A DNA stretch of 64,000 nucleotides from Elusimicrobia bacterium RIFOXYA2_FULL_47_53 (GTDB lineage: Bacteria; Elusimicrobiota; Endomicrobiia; Endomicrobiales; XYA2-FULL-47-53): assembly GCA_001800315.1 (NCBI GenBank), contig MGVE01000020.1:1-64000 (forward strand), in the 5' to 3' direction. Under the pieces are notes generated by a model. The model made no database searches. It was not told where the DNA came from and saw only the letters and a program-made list of their open reading frames with translations. Below are positions 1-8,560 of this stretch, one piece after another (within the stretch, counting starts at the first letter, position 1; each line of letters starts with the position of its first letter). The position numbers and the translations under genes were made by a program.

Positions 1-20
1 AATAATAGAGTAATAATATA

Positions 21-100
21 GGGATAAGGGGTAAGCGTTAAGGGTTAAGTGACAGAAAGAGTTTTTTGCCACTTACCGCAGACCGCTTACCGCTGAAGGG
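21..100. repeat. Heptamer inverted-repeat element, copy 1
   Basis: The left arm is four tandem 7-nt units of the form NNRTAAG or NNTTAAG (21-51). The right arm (69-94) carries the complementary CTTACC units. It directly precedes the rpsJ ribosome binding site. Other copies lie at 3266, 7394, 12955, 13164, 14131, 17288 and 36094. Confidence 0.75.
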
Positions 101-105
101 ATTAT

Positions 106-432
106 ATGGTAACCGAAAAAGTAATAACTGCACAGCGCTTGAGAATCAAACTTCGCGCCTATGACCACAAGATGCTTGATGATTCATTAGGCAGGATCAT
201 TGAAACGGCAAAGAAAACCGGAGCCAGAATTACGGGCCCCGTGCTTCTGCCGACGGATATAAAGAAATATACCGTCAACCGTTCGGTCCATTCGGACAAA
301 AAGTCACGCGAACAGTTTGAGATGAGGATTCACAAAAGGCTTGTTGATATTTTGGAACCCTCGCAGAAAACGGTGGAAGAGCTCATGAAGCTTGACCTCC
401 CGGCTGGTGTAGATATTGAAATAAAAATGTAG
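106..432 (+). CDS. rpsJ: 30S ribosomal protein S10
   Basis: S10 sits in the head of the 30S subunit; as NusE it also joins transcription antitermination complexes. The 108-residue product is close to the usual 102-105. It shows the family signature [16 protein letters not shown] near residue 12 and the basic stretch [15 protein letters not shown] near residues 65-80. The ATG at 106 follows a GAAGGG ribosome binding site at 95-100. It heads the S10 operon in the normal position before rplC; whatever lies further upstream is cut off by the window edge. A heptamer repeat element lies directly in front of it. Confidence 0.97.
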   Translation: MVTEKVITAQRLRIKLRAYDHKMLDDSLGRIIETAKKTGARITGPVLLPTDIKKYTVNRSVHSDKKSREQFEMRIHKRLVDILEPSQKTVEELMKLDLPAGVDIEIKM

Positions 433-648
433 GTATATTGTCCGCCGTTAAGACGCTGGCGGATCCGCAGAATGCGGGAAATATTAATGTAGGGCATTTG
501 GAAATATTTTCCGGAAGACGGCGCTGCCCACCAATCGGCGCCTCGGCGCAGCCTCTCTAAGAGAACGCTAAGCCGTCGTCGCGGAGCTTTTTAAAAAAAC
601 ATTTCCTCACATGGTGGGTGGGATAAAAGGTAAAAGGAATTATTTAAA
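433..648. other. Spacer between rpsJ and rplC with small hairpins
   Basis: This 216-nt spacer is unusually long for the inside of an S10 operon. I see no credible reading frame in it. It contains a TCCGCC/GGCGGA hairpin near 440-462 and several GGCGC-rich inverted repeats at 518-560. These resemble the GC-rich spacer at 24599-24721, so it is probably a repeat remnant. A regulatory leader cannot be excluded. Confidence 0.4.
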
Positions 649-1344
649 ATGTTAAAATCAATTTTAGGAACAAAAGAAGGAATGACGCAGGTTTTTGACC
701 AGACCGGAAATCTGATCTCGGTCACCGTTATCCTGGCCGGCCCTTGCGTTGTAACCGACATCAAAACCAAAGAGAGGGACGGTTACGATTCGGTTCAGCT
801 GGGTTTTGGCGAAATAAAGGAAAAAGCTCTTTCCAGGCCGCAGCTCGGCCAGTTCAAGAAAAAAAATATCACGCCGAAAAGATATCTCAGAGAATTTCGC
901 GTGAAAGACACCGCGGCCATGCAGGTCGGACAGGAAATTAAGGTTGATATGTTTCATCCCGGCGACTATGTGGATGTGACCGGAACTTCCATCGGAAGAG
1001 GCTATGCCGGCGCGGTAAAAAGGCACGGATTTAAGGGCGGGCCGTCAACGCACGGCCAGTCTGACAGACAAAGAGCGGTGGGAAGCATCGGCGACCAGGG
1101 CCATCAGCATGTCACAAAGGGCCATCGTATGCCCGGAAGGCTGGGTTTTGAAACGGTTACCGTACAGAAACTGAAAGTTATAGCGGTTGAGCCCGAAAAG
1201 AATGTTATTCTTCTTGAAGGGTCCGTGCCGGGAGTAAAGAACGGGCTTTTAGTCGTAGCGAACACGCTCAAAAAAGTTACAGCGCACAAAGCCGCGAAAC
1301 CAGCGGACAAAAAGAAGGGAAAAGAAGCGCCGAAGAAAAAATAA
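649..1344 (+). CDS. rplC: 50S ribosomal protein L3
   Basis: L3 is an early assembly protein of the 50S subunit; its extended loop reaches toward the peptidyl transferase centre. The N-terminus LGTKEGMTQVFD and the loop GHRMPGRLGFETVTVQ (near residues 163-178) are diagnostic. At 231 residues it is longer than the usual 205-210 because of a lysine- and alanine-rich C-terminal tail of about 25 residues. The ATG lies 8-10 nt after an AAAGGAA-type ribosome binding site. It is followed by rplD after 27 nt, as in the canonical S10 operon. Confidence 0.97.
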   Translation: MLKSILGTKEGMTQVFDQTGNLISVTVILAGPCVVTDIKTKERDGYDSVQLGFGEIKEKALSRPQLGQFKKKNITPKRYLREFRVKDTAAMQVGQEIKVDMFHPGDYVDVTGTSIGRGYAGAVKRHGFKGGPSTHGQSDRQRAVGSIGDQGHQHVTKGHRMPGRLGFETVTVQKLKVIAVEPEKNVILLEGSVPGVKNGLLVVANTLKKVTAHKAAKPADKKKGKEAPKKK

Positions 1345-1371
1345 AGAATAACAAGGGTAATGGTATAATTT

Positions 1372-1983
1372 ATGGAAACGTCAGTATATAACACAAAGGG
1401 ACAGGAAAAAGGCAAAATAAATCTTCCGGAGGCTTTTGAGACGAAAATTTCCGGAGCTCTGCTGCACGAAGTAGTGGTGGGCCTTCAGGCGAATAAACGC
1501 TCCGGCACCGCCGCGACGAAAACCCGCGGAGAAGTTTCCGGCGGCGGAAAAAAGCCGTGGAAACAGAAAGGCACCGGCAACGCCCGCTCGGGTTCAAGCC
1601 GTTCTCCTCTCTGGAGAAAGGGCGGAATTATATTCGGCCCGGAACCCAGAAGCTATTACCAGAGCCTGCCGGCCAAAAAACGCCAGCTTTCTCTTAAAAT
1701 GGCGCTTACGGCGAAACTTTCCGCAGGAGAGCTTATGGTGCTTGATAATATCGCGGTGGACGAACCGAAAACAAAAAAAGTCGCCGAGATAATAAATAAT
1801 CTTAAACTCCAGAATAAAACAGTCCTTCTTGTCGTAGCCAAGCTTGACCCTAAATTGAAGCTGGCCGCGAAAAATGTCAAAGGGCTTGTTGTGAGCGAGG
1901 CGAGAAATCTTAACACATATCTGGTTCTGTGGCCCAATAAAATAGTTATGTCGCAGGACGCGGTAGAATATTTCAAAGCGTAA
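1372..1983 (+). CDS. rplD: 50S ribosomal protein L4
   Basis: L4 binds 23S rRNA domain I, and its long loop lines the peptide exit tunnel. In some bacteria it also represses the S10 operon. The 203-residue product carries the extended glycine- and arginine-rich loop around residues 43-90 (GGGKKPWKQKGTGNARSG and SPLWRKGG), followed by the RNA-binding alpha/beta domain. Length and position between rplC and rplW are standard. The ribosome binding site is weak, so translation may be coupled to rplC. No classical L4-responsive leader can be assigned with confidence. Confidence 0.97.
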   Translation: METSVYNTKGQEKGKINLPEAFETKISGALLHEVVVGLQANKRSGTAATKTRGEVSGGGKKPWKQKGTGNARSGSSRSPLWRKGGIIFGPEPRSYYQSLPAKKRQLSLKMALTAKLSAGELMVLDNIAVDEPKTKKVAEIINNLKLQNKTVLLVVAKLDPKLKLAAKNVKGLVVSEARNLNTYLVLWPNKIVMSQDAVEYFKA

Positions 1984-2023
1984 GCGAGCTGAAATAAAAC
2001 GAAGCAGAGCTAAAGGAACTAAA

Positions 2024-2311
2024 ATGGACATTAGAAAATTAATTAAAAAGCCCCTGATAACCGAGAAGGCTTCCTTGCTGAAGGAAAAAGATAATAAGTA
2101 TGTTTTCATGGTTGAGAAAACAGCTTCCAAGGGCCAGATTAAGCAGGCGGTGGAAGAGCTTTTCAAGGTTAAGGTTGAAGGTGTTCACACGGCAATAATC
2201 CCGGGCAAACTTCACAGGCTCGGCGCCCATGCCGGTTACAGGCCCGACTGGAAGAAAGCCACGGTTAAAGTAAGGAAAGGCCAGGAAATAAAACTGGTGG
2301 AAGAAGTCTAA
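2024..2311 (+). CDS. rplW: 50S ribosomal protein L23
   Basis: L23 sits beside the exit tunnel and is the docking point for trigger factor and the signal recognition particle. The 95-residue product begins with KKPLITEKA (residues 8-16), the usual L23 start, and keeps the conserved segment FKVKVEGVHTA near residues 47-57. It lies 40 nt after rplD and before rplB in the normal order. A short palindrome (ATCTCAAATTTGAGAT) follows the stop codon. Confidence 0.96.
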   Translation: MDIRKLIKKPLITEKASLLKEKDNKYVFMVEKTASKGQIKQAVEELFKVKVEGVHTAIIPGKLHRLGAHAGYRPDWKKATVKVRKGQEIKLVEEV

Positions 2312-2326
2312 GAAGTTCAATCTCAG

Positions 2327-2342
2327 ATCTCAAATTTGAGAT
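2327..2342. repeat. ATCTCAAATTTGAGAT palindrome
   Basis: This is a perfect 16-bp palindrome between rplW and rplB. The same sequence occurs at 7911-7926, and diverged forms occur at 3643-3669 and 21951-21970, always between genes. There is no T-run, so it is not a standard terminator. Confidence 0.7.
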
Positions 2343-2405
2343 TCCGGCCAAAGCCCGGAAATAAACTATGGGTTATCCGCCCGAAAATAAGGATAGGAAA
2401 ATAAT

Positions 2406-3248
2406 ATGCCGATAAAAACATTTAAGCCCTACACGCCCGTAAGAAGATTTATAACAGTTGAAGATTTCTCCGATATCACGAAAAAAGAACCCGAAAAGTC
2501 TTTGATCGTAGCCCTTAGAAAAAAAGGCGGCCGCAACAATACCGGCCAGATCATGGTCAGGCATCACGGCGGCGGCCATAAAAGGTATTACAGGATAATA
2601 GACTATAAGAGAAATAAGATTAATGTGGAAGCGAAGGTTGTTGCCATTGAATACGACCCGAACCGCTCAAGCCGCATCGCGCTTCTTGAATACGCTGACG
2701 GCGAGAAAAGATATATTATTCAGCCGGTAGGCATGAAAGTCGGAGATGCTGTGATGTCAGGCCCTGAGGCAGAAATCAGGCCCGGCAACGCGCTTCCTCT
2801 GGCTAACATACCGCTTGGTACTTTCGTTCATAATGTTGAGATGGTTGCCGGAAAGGGAGCCCAGCTGGTTCGTTCCGCCGGAAGCGCGGCTCAGCTTCTC
2901 GCTAAAGAAGGCGAGTATGCTCAGCTGAGAATGCCGTCCGGGGAAATCAGAATGATAATGCTCAACTGTTACGCGACAGTCGGGCAGGTAGGAAATATAG
3001 ATCACGAGAATGTGACGCTGGGTTCAGCCGGAAGAAGCCGCCACATGGGCATAAGGCCGACTGTCCGCGGAACCGCGATGAACGCGGTTGACCATCCTCA
3101 CGGCGGCGGAAGAGGAAAATCAAAAGGTAACAATCAGCCCAGATCGCCTTGGAATCAGCCCGCTAAGGGATACAAGACAAGGTCCAAGAAAATCTGGGAT
3201 TGGCGTATAGTCAGGCGCCGCAACAGAGCGAAAGAAACAGCCGTATAA
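2406..3248 (+). CDS. rplB: 50S ribosomal protein L2
   Basis: L2 is one of the most conserved 50S proteins and is needed for subunit association and peptidyl transferase activity. The 280-residue length is typical. It shows [15 protein letters not shown] near residues 55-70 and the invariant C-terminal segment [16 protein letters not shown] around residues 225-242, including the histidine linked to activity. The tail is strongly basic ([21 protein letters not shown]). The gene stands between rplW and rpsS as expected. The downstream gap holds a heptamer repeat element. Confidence 0.98.
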   Translation: MPIKTFKPYTPVRRFITVEDFSDITKKEPEKSLIVALRKKGGRNNTGQIMVRHHGGGHKRYYRIIDYKRNKINVEAKVVAIEYDPNRSSRIALLEYADGEKRYIIQPVGMKVGDAVMSGPEAEIRPGNALPLANIPLGTFVHNVEMVAGKGAQLVRSAGSAAQLLAKEGEYAQLRMPSGEIRMIMLNCYATVGQVGNIDHENVTLGSAGRSRHMGIRPTVRGTAMNAVDHPHGGGRGKSKGNNQPRSPWNQPAKGYKTRSKKIWDWRIVRRRNRAKETAV

Positions 3249-3265
3249 ATAAATATAACAGTGAG

Positions 3266-3334
3266 CAGCGGTAAGTGTTAAGGGATAGGCTAAGAGAATT
3301 CAGGCGGCTTTCCCCGAAAGCTTTACCCCTGAGG
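3266..3334. repeat. Heptamer inverted-repeat element, copy 2
   Basis: The left arm contains CGGTAAG and TGTTAAG units and the right arm CTTTACCCC. This is a shorter, more decayed copy between rplB and rpsS. Confidence 0.6.
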
Positions 3335-3351
3335 TTTAGGAGGAAGTAAAA

Positions 3352-3639
3352 ATGGGTCGTTCAACAAAAAAAGGTCCGTATATTGACGATAAGCTTTTGA
3401 AGAAAATCCAGAAGCTTAATGAAGCCGGCGAAAAAAAAGTTATTAAAACATGGGCGAGGGCTTCAATGGTAAGCCCGGAGTTTGTCGGCCACACGATAGC
3501 CATCCACAACGGCAGAAAGTTTCTCCCGATTTTTATTTCGGAGCACATGGTAGGCCACAAGCTCGGCGAGTTCGCGCCCACAAGGTTTTTCAGGGGCCAC
3601 GGCGCCGCTCACACTAAAGAAGCCACATCGCTTACATAA
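3352..3639 (+). CDS. rpsS: 30S ribosomal protein S19
   Basis: S19 binds 16S rRNA in the 30S head with S13 and touches the tRNA region of the A and P sites. The 95-residue product has the family start [13 protein letters not shown] (residues 3-15), [23 protein letters not shown] split across residues 52-74, and the end [11 protein letters not shown]. An AGGAGG ribosome binding site precedes the ATG. It follows a repeat element, which separates it from rplB by about 100 nt. Confidence 0.97.
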   Translation: MGRSTKKGPYIDDKLLKKIQKLNEAGEKKVIKTWARASMVSPEFVGHTIAIHNGRKFLPIFISEHMVGHKLGEFAPTRFFRGHGAAHTKEATSLT

Positions 3640-3642
3640 TTA

Positions 3643-3669
3643 TTGATTTGAGATTTGAAATTTGAGATT
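3643..3669. repeat. Diverged ATCTCAAATTTGAGAT-type palindrome
   Basis: The sequence is built from GATTTGAGATTTGAAATTTGAGATT-like halves between rpsS and rplV. It is a degenerate or duplicated form of the palindromes at 2327 and 7911. Confidence 0.55.
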
Positions 3670-3689
3670 CCCGAAGAAGTGAGGACTAA

Positions 3690-4070
3690 ATGGAAGCCAT
3701 AGCAATAAGCAAATTCGCAAGATTCGCACCCAGAAGAGTAAATCAGGTAATGCAGCTGATCAGGAACAAGCCGGTTGAAAAAGCGCTTGAAATACTTGCT
3801 TTTACTCCGAAGGTTTCGGCGGAGCCGGTTTTAAAAACCCTGAAAAGCGCGATAGCCAATACCGGCCGCGCGAAAAACCCGGCCGGTTTGAAAGTAAAAA
3901 GCGCCTGGATAGGCAACGGGCCGGTTCTTAAGAGAATGCGTCCGGGCCCCATGGGCCGCGGAATGGGCTACAAGAGAAAAATGACCCATATTACGGTTGT
4001 CGTGTGCGATATGGCGCCCGGCGAACTGAAAGTTAAAACGGCAAAGAAAAAAGAAGAAGCAAAAGCATAA
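3690..4070 (+). CDS. rplV: 50S ribosomal protein L22
   Basis: L22 contacts all 23S rRNA domains, and its beta-hairpin lines the exit tunnel near the macrolide site. The 126-residue product shows SKFARFAPRRVNQVMQLIRNK at the start (residues 7-27) and the hairpin segment RMRPGPMGRGMGYKRKMTHITVVV near residues 82-105. A short lysine-rich C-terminal extension (KVKTAKKKEEAKA) makes it slightly longer than usual. It lies between rpsS and rpsC in the usual order with a GAAGTGAGG ribosome binding site. Confidence 0.96.
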   Translation: MEAIAISKFARFAPRRVNQVMQLIRNKPVEKALEILAFTPKVSAEPVLKTLKSAIANTGRAKNPAGLKVKSAWIGNGPVLKRMRPGPMGRGMGYKRKMTHITVVVCDMAPGELKVKTAKKKEEAKA

Positions 4071-4115
4071 AAATACTCGGGGAACAAGCCCCGGATTCTA
4101 AAAGGTGAAAACGAT

Positions 4116-4883
4116 ATGGGCCAGAAAGTACATCCAAAAGCTATCCGTCTCGGTTACATAAAGGACTGGGATTCAAAATGGTTTAATCTCAAAGAAATGC
4201 CTGACTTCATTGAAGAGGACAGCCGCATCAGAGTTTATCTTAAGGACAAACTCCGCTCGGCGGCCGTAGCGAAAATCGGCATTGAGCGCGCCGGCAAATA
4301 TCTGCGAGTTAATCTTTTTACCGCGAGGCCCGGAATAGTCATCGGCAAAGGCGGCCAGGGCATTGAGAATCTTCGTTCCGAAATTGAATCAATGACCGGC
4401 AGAAAAACTTTTGTCAATGTCATGGAAATAAAAAGGCCCGAGCTTGACGCTCAGCTTATTTCAGACGGCATCGCCATGCAGCTTGAGAAGCAGGTTTCTT
4501 ACAGGCGCGCCTTGAAGCGCGCCATAGAAAGGGCCATGGCTTCCGGAGCGCAGGGCGTAAAGATAATGGTTTCCGGCAGGCTCGGCGGCGCTGAAATAGC
4601 GAGGCGCGAGTGGCTCAAAGAGGGAAGAATACCCCTTCAGACTTTCAGAGCCGACATTGATTACGGATTTTCCGAAGCCTTTACAACCATGGGCCTTATC
4701 GGCGTAAAAACATGGGTTTTCAAAAAAGAGCTGTTCAAAAAAACCGGCAAAGAACTTCTTGAAGAAGTGAAGCTGGTGGAGAAAGACAAACTGGAAGAAA
4801 TAGCGAAGAATCCGGAAATAGCAGCGCCTGTGCCTGTAGTTGACATTGAGGCCGCTGTGGAAGATATAGCAGAAAAAAAATAA
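4116..4883 (+). CDS. rpsC: 30S ribosomal protein S3
   Basis: S3 forms part of the mRNA entry channel of the 30S subunit. The KH-type RNA-binding domain is clear, with GIVIGKGGQGIENL around residues 71-84. The second conserved domain contains GAQGVKIMVSGRLGGAEIAR around residues 145-165. The product is 255 residues. About 40 residues of acidic, alanine- and valine-rich tail extend past the usual core and look lineage specific. The start GQKVHPKAIRLG is the standard S3 start. rplP follows after 19 nt. Confidence 0.97.
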   Translation: MGQKVHPKAIRLGYIKDWDSKWFNLKEMPDFIEEDSRIRVYLKDKLRSAAVAKIGIERAGKYLRVNLFTARPGIVIGKGGQGIENLRSEIESMTGRKTFVNVMEIKRPELDAQLISDGIAMQLEKQVSYRRALKRAIERAMASGAQGVKIMVSGRLGGAEIARREWLKEGRIPLQTFRADIDYGFSEAFTTMGLIGVKTWVFKKELFKKTGKELLEEVKLVEKDKLEEIAKNPEIAAPVPVVDIEAAVEDIAEKK

Positions 4884-4902
4884 GTTAACAGAGGTTTGAC
4901 AA

Positions 4903-5316
4903 ATGTTAATGCCAAAGAGAGTTAAATACAGAAAAGCACACAGAGGCCGCATGAAGGGAAAGGCAAAGGGCGGATCCAAAATTGCTTTCGGGCAGTATGG
5001 ATTGATGGCTCTTGAGCCGGACTGGATAACCAGCCAGCAGATTGAGTCCGCGAGGGTGGCCCTGACCAGGTTTATCAAAAAGGGCGGAAAGCTCTGGGTT
5101 AGAATATTCCCGGACAAGCCCGTATCAAAAAAACCGGCGGAAACACGCATGGGAAAAGGCAAGGGAGCTCCCGATCATTGGGTTGCCGTCGTAAAACCCG
5201 GCAGAATAATGTTTGAACTTGAGGGCGTGAACCTTGAGACCGGCAAAAGAGCTATGACGCTCGCGGCGCACAAACTGCCGATACTCACGAAGTTTGTATA
5301 CAGGAAAGAAGACTAA
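4903..5316 (+). CDS. rplP: 50S ribosomal protein L16
   Basis: L16 organises the aminoacyl-tRNA binding region of the 50S subunit. The 137-residue product starts [19 protein letters not shown], which matches the usual L16 N-terminus, so the first ATG at 4903 is preferred over the ATG two codons later. A conserved central portion includes [19 protein letters not shown] (residues 47-65) and ETRMGKGKG (near residue 77). Its place between rpsC and rpmC is canonical. Confidence 0.97.
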   Translation: MLMPKRVKYRKAHRGRMKGKAKGGSKIAFGQYGLMALEPDWITSQQIESARVALTRFIKKGGKLWVRIFPDKPVSKKPAETRMGKGKGAPDHWVAVVKPGRIMFELEGVNLETGKRAMTLAAHKLPILTKFVYRKED

Positions 5317-5361
5317 GAAAGCCCAGCTGATTATTATATTAAGGGTAAGAGGTTTAACGGG

Positions 5362-5568
5362 ATGAAAGCAAAAATCTGGCAGGAAATGAAGAATCTGAGC
5401 GCAACAGAACTGGAAGCGAAACTTCGCGAGAGCGAAGAGAAATTGTTTCGCCTTAAGTTTAAGCATACGACAACCCCACTGAAGAACCCCCTTGAAATAA
5501 GGAGCCTCAGAAAAGTTGTTGCCAAGCTTAAGACACTTATAAAACAGCAGTCGGTTAAAAAGGCTTAA
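5362..5568 (+). CDS. rpmC: 50S ribosomal protein L29
   Basis: L29 is a small helical hairpin protein near the exit tunnel that contacts L23. The 68-residue product has the typical first helix ending in LREKLFRL-like sequence (here SEEKLFRLKFKH, residues 25-36) and the second helix RSLRKVVAKLKTL near residues 47-59. The ATG follows a GGTTTAACGGG stretch with only a weak ribosome binding site. rpsQ follows after 17 nt, in the usual L16-L29-S17 order. Confidence 0.94.
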   Translation: MKAKIWQEMKNLSATELEAKLRESEEKLFRLKFKHTTTPLKNPLEIRSLRKVVAKLKTLIKQQSVKKA

Positions 5569-5585
5569 CAAACAAAGCGAGGAGC

Positions 5586-5846
5586 ATGATGGAACGCAAT
5601 AAAAGAAAAGCAAAAGTCGGAATAGTTATCAAGGACAAAATGGACAAGACCCGCGTAGTGGAAGTCGCGAGGGTTTATAGACATAAGACCTATGATAAAG
5701 TTATGCGCCGCAGCACAAAATTCTATGTCCACGACGAAAAGAACGAATCTCATATCGGAGATAAGGTGAGCATTATGGAAACCAGGCCGCTTTCGCGCCT
5801 GAAAAGATGGGGCCTTGTCGCGATACTTGAGAAAGGACAAAACTGA
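5586..5846 (+). CDS. rpsQ: 30S ribosomal protein S17
   Basis: S17 is a primary 16S rRNA binder with an OB fold. The 86-residue product shows KVGIVIKDKMDKTRVVEVAR (residues 10-29) and the C-terminal segment VSIMETRPLSRLKRW (residues 61-75), both diagnostic. Two ATGs are adjacent at 5586 and 5589. The GAGGAG ribosome binding site ends 4-7 nt before them, so either could be used; the second gives a more usual N-terminus. rplN begins 10 nt after the stop. Confidence 0.96.
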   Translation: MMERNKRKAKVGIVIKDKMDKTRVVEVARVYRHKTYDKVMRRSTKFYVHDEKNESHIGDKVSIMETRPLSRLKRWGLVAILEKGQN

Positions 5847-5856
5847 GGTCTAAGCA

Positions 5857-6225
5857 ATGATACAGGAAAGATCGATTTTAACAGTAGCCGACAATTCAGG
5901 TGCGAGAAAAATCCGCTGTTTCAGACTGCTCGGAGGAACGCGCCGCCGTTACTCCAGCCTCGGAGACATCATCATAGCGTCCGTGCAGGATGCCATACCT
6001 GAAGCAGCCATTAAAAAAGGCGAAGTTGTGCGCGCCGTGATAGTCCGCACCAAGAAGGAATGCAGGCGCCCCGACGGAACTTATATTAAGTTTGATGACA
6101 ACGCCGCGGTAGTCATCAACGAAGAAGGCGAACCGAAAGGAACGCGTATATTCGGCCCGGTCGCCAGAGAGCTCAGAGAAAAGAATTATTTGAAAATCAT
6201 CTCCCTGGCTCCGGAAGTGGTGTAA
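5857..6225 (+). CDS. rplN: 50S ribosomal protein L14
   Basis: L14 lies on the subunit interface and forms bridges to 16S rRNA. The 122-residue length is exactly typical. It begins [19 protein letters not shown], the standard start, and contains [20 protein letters not shown] (residues 62-81) and the ending [25 protein letters not shown]. It is tightly placed after rpsQ and before rplX as in the spc operon. Confidence 0.98.
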   Translation: MIQERSILTVADNSGARKIRCFRLLGGTRRRYSSLGDIIIASVQDAIPEAAIKKGEVVRAVIVRTKKECRRPDGTYIKFDDNAAVVINEEGEPKGTRIFGPVARELREKNYLKIISLAPEVV

Positions 6226-6285
6226 ATAAGCCGGTTGTTTTCGGCAGAGTAAAATAATAATACAGACTGAAACAAGGACAAAAAA

Positions 6286-6597
6286 ATGTTAAACATAAAG
6301 AAAAAAGACAAGGTCGTGGTTTTATCAGGCAAAGACAAGGGGAAACAGGGCGAAGTGCTGAATGTTTCTTCCGACAAGACAAGGGTAATAGTGGCGAAGG
6401 TGAATTTCGTCAAAAGACATACCCGTCCGACCCAGCAGGACCCGGGCGGCATCCACGAGAAGGAAGCGGCCCTGCACATTTCAAAGCTCATGCTCGTCTG
6501 CCCGAAATGCCAGAAGCCCACGAGGCCCAAGTTTGACAGCCTTTCCGACGGTAAAAAAATAAGAGTCTGCCGCAGCTGCGGCGAGATGATAGTATAA
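6286..6597 (+). CDS. rplX: 50S ribosomal protein L24
   Basis: L24 is an assembly initiator of the 50S subunit. The KOW motif is visible as KKDKVVVLSGKDKGKQGEVL at residues 4-23. Near the C-terminus are two cysteine pairs, CPKC (near residue 66) and CRSC (near residue 96), typical of zinc-binding L24 proteins. Its 103 residues are standard. The gap before it (about 60 nt) shows no clear element. Confidence 0.97.
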   Translation: MLNIKKKDKVVVLSGKDKGKQGEVLNVSSDKTRVIVAKVNFVKRHTRPTQQDPGGIHEKEAALHISKLMLVCPKCQKPTRPKFDSLSDGKKIRVCRSCGEMIV

Positions 6598-6617
6598 ACG
6601 CAAGATAGAGGAGCAAA

Positions 6618-7199
6618 ATGAAGAACTACACCCCGCGTATTAAGGAAACTTACAATAAAGGCATCGTCGCCGAGATGATGAAGAAGTTCAGCTATTCAAA
6701 CATCAACGAGGTTCCGCGCCTTGAGAAGATAGTGATCAATCTCGGGCTCAACGAAGCCAAAGAGAACATTAAGGTCGTGGATATCGCTTCCGCCGAAATG
6801 GGCGCGATCGCCGGACAGAAACCCAAGCTTTGCAAGGCAAAAAAATCCATATCAAATTTTAAGATCCGCCAGGGGATGCCTATCGGGCTTAAGGTGACTT
6901 TGCGCGGCGACAGAATGTACGAATTTTTTGACAGGCTTGTGAATGTCGCGATACCCCGCATAAGAGACTTCAGAGGCCTTGAGCCGAATTCATTTGACGG
7001 ACAGGGCAACTACAACCTCGGCCTTACCGAGCAGTATATTTTCCCCGAGATAAATGTGGAAAAGTCGGATAAGACCAGAGGCATGAATATAACAATAGTA
7101 ACATCGGCTATAAATGACAGCCAGGCCAGAGAACTTCTTGTGCTCTTAGGGATGCCGTTTAAGAAAAGAGACCAGGAAAATAAGAAAGCGAGAGAATAA
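6618..7199 (+). CDS. rplE: 50S ribosomal protein L5
   Basis: L5 binds 5S rRNA in the central protuberance and contacts the P-site tRNA. The 193-residue product is slightly longer than the 179 of E. coli, with a polar C-terminal tail. Family segments include [18 protein letters not shown] (residues 33-50), [19 protein letters not shown] (near residue 68) and [12 protein letters not shown] (residues 135-146). A GAGGAG ribosome binding site precedes the ATG. rpsN starts 3 nt after the stop. Confidence 0.97.
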   Translation: MKNYTPRIKETYNKGIVAEMMKKFSYSNINEVPRLEKIVINLGLNEAKENIKVVDIASAEMGAIAGQKPKLCKAKKSISNFKIRQGMPIGLKVTLRGDRMYEFFDRLVNVAIPRIRDFRGLEPNSFDGQGNYNLGLTEQYIFPEINVEKSDKTRGMNITIVTSAINDSQARELLVLLGMPFKKRDQENKKARE

Positions 7200-7201
7200 G
7201 A

Positions 7202-7387
7202 ATGTCAACAATTTCAGCAATGGCAAAAATGAGGAAACCCCTCAAGTACTCAACGCGCTACCGCAACCGCTGCAGGCTCTGCGGCAGGCCCAGAGGTTTC
7301 TTAAGAGATTTCGGACTTTGCCGTATTTGTTTCCGTCAGCTGTCTCACCGCGGAGAAATCCCGGGTGTTACAAAGTCCAGCTGGTAA
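7202..7387 (+). CDS. rpsN: 30S ribosomal protein S14, zinc-binding short form
   Basis: This is the short, zinc-binding type of S14 (C+ form), with two CXXC pairs: CRLCG at residues 24-28 and CRICF at residues 39-43. It ends in PGVTKSSW, the usual S14 end. The 61-residue version starts at 7202, almost touching the rplE stop. The usual start [10 protein letters not shown] would use the ATG at 7220, giving 55 residues. No ribosome binding site decides between them, so coupling to rplE is likely. Confidence 0.95.
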   Translation: MSTISAMAKMRKPLKYSTRYRNRCRLCGRPRGFLRDFGLCRICFRQLSHRGEIPGVTKSSW

Positions 7388-7393
7388 CAAAAT

Positions 7394-7481
7394 GTCAGCT
7401 GCAAGTGGTAAGTTGTAAGTGGTGAGCAAAGGCGATTTTTAACCTTACTTACAGCTTAAAGCTTATAACTTATAACTTACA
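7394..7481. repeat. Heptamer inverted-repeat element, copy 3
   Basis: The left arm carries TGGTAAG, TTGTAAG and TGGTGAG units (7405-7426). The right arm carries CTTACTTACAGCTTA and ACTTATAACTTAC. It fills the gap between rpsN and rpsH. Confidence 0.7.
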
Positions 7482-7500
7482 TAATAGAGAGGTTATAGTA

Positions 7501-7896
7501 ATGATTACAGATCCCATAGCAGATATGTTCACGCGTATTCGCAACGCGAACGCGAAGTTGTTTGAAAAGGTTGATGTTCCGTCCTCTAAACTTAAGATTG
7601 AGATAGCGAAGATTCTTAAGGAAGAAGGCTATATCGCCAACTATAAGAGCATTGACGATTACAAACAGGGGATTCTCCGGGTTTATCTCAGGTATACCAC
7701 CACCGGAGCCAAGGTTCTCAAGGGAATCAAAAGAGTGTCAGGCCCGGGCCTGAGGGTTTACCGCAAGAGCACCGAACTGCCGAAAGTCACGGGCGGGCTT
7801 GGAATTGCCATTATTTCCACTCCGCGCGGACTTATGACGGACAGGAAGGCGCGGAAAGAGAAACTCGGCGGTGAAGTTTTAGGTTACGCCTGGTAA
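7501..7896 (+). CDS. rpsH: 30S ribosomal protein S8
   Basis: S8 binds helix 21 of 16S rRNA and, in many bacteria, represses the spc operon by binding its own mRNA. The 131-residue product starts [16 protein letters not shown], the classical N-terminus, and ends [26 protein letters not shown], the classical end (given here only as landmarks). The heptamer repeat before it sets it about 110 nt away from rpsN, which may disturb translational coupling. A perfect palindrome follows the stop codon. Confidence 0.97.
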   Translation: MITDPIADMFTRIRNANAKLFEKVDVPSSKLKIEIAKILKEEGYIANYKSIDDYKQGILRVYLRYTTTGAKVLKGIKRVSGPGLRVYRKSTELPKVTGGLGIAIISTPRGLMTDRKARKEKLGGEVLGYAW

Positions 7897-7910
7897 TATA
7901 TTAATCTTAA

Positions 7911-7926
7911 ATCTCAAATTTGAGAT
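7911..7926. repeat. ATCTCAAATTTGAGAT palindrome
   Basis: A second perfect copy of the 16-bp palindrome seen at 2327-2342, here between rpsH and rplF. Confidence 0.7.
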
Positions 7927-7968
7927 ATTTAACAGATATTAATGAAACCAAAATAAGAGGAAAAGAAA

Positions 7969-8532
7969 ATGAGCCGCTTAGGAAAAAAACCGCTCCCGAT
8001 ACCGGAAAAGGTAAAAGCAGAATTCAAAAACCAGAAGCTTGAGCTGACCGGCCCGGCCGGCAAGCTGAGCCTGGATGTCAATCCCCGCCTTGACATAAAA
8101 ATTGAGAGCGGCAATATCACAATAATAGCCAAAGAAAACAATAAAGAAACGGATATGGTCCATGGCCTTGCCCGCGGAGTAATAAAAAACGGGCTTGAGG
8201 GCGTGACGAAGGGCTTTAAGAAGGATCTGGAAATCCAGGGGCTTGGTTTCAAGGCTGCCCTGGAAGGAAAAAATCTGACTTTGCAGCTCGGTTACTCGCA
8301 CTCGATAGTTTTTCAGGTGCCCGAAGGCGTTAAGATTGTTGTTGACAAGCAGACCATGCTTTCAATTTCCGGCGTAGATAAGATGCTGGTCGGCGAGACA
8401 GCCGCGAGAATCCGTTCCATGAAGAAACCCGAACCCTACGGCGGAACAGGCGTCAGGTATGTGGGTGAACATATAATAAGGAAGGCCGGAAAAGCTGCCG
8501 CTGGCGGAGCTGCCGGAGCCGTTAAGAAATAA
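7969..8532 (+). CDS. rplF: 50S ribosomal protein L6
   Basis: L6 lies near the factor-binding site of the 50S subunit. The 187-residue product begins MSRLGKKPLPIPEKV and has the two L6 repeats. The first carries KLELTGPAGKLSLDVNP (residues 24-40). The second carries GYSHSIVFQVPEGVKI near residues 108-123 and the conserved EPYGGTGVRYVGEHIIRKAGK around residues 150-170. The C-terminal AAAGGAAGAVKK tail is slightly longer than usual. Confidence 0.97.
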   Translation: MSRLGKKPLPIPEKVKAEFKNQKLELTGPAGKLSLDVNPRLDIKIESGNITIIAKENNKETDMVHGLARGVIKNGLEGVTKGFKKDLEIQGLGFKAALEGKNLTLQLGYSHSIVFQVPEGVKIVVDKQTMLSISGVDKMLVGETAARIRSMKKPEPYGGTGVRYVGEHIIRKAGKAAAGGAAGAVKK

Positions 8533-8560
8533 CAGCTAATTCAAAAGGCGAGGATTATAG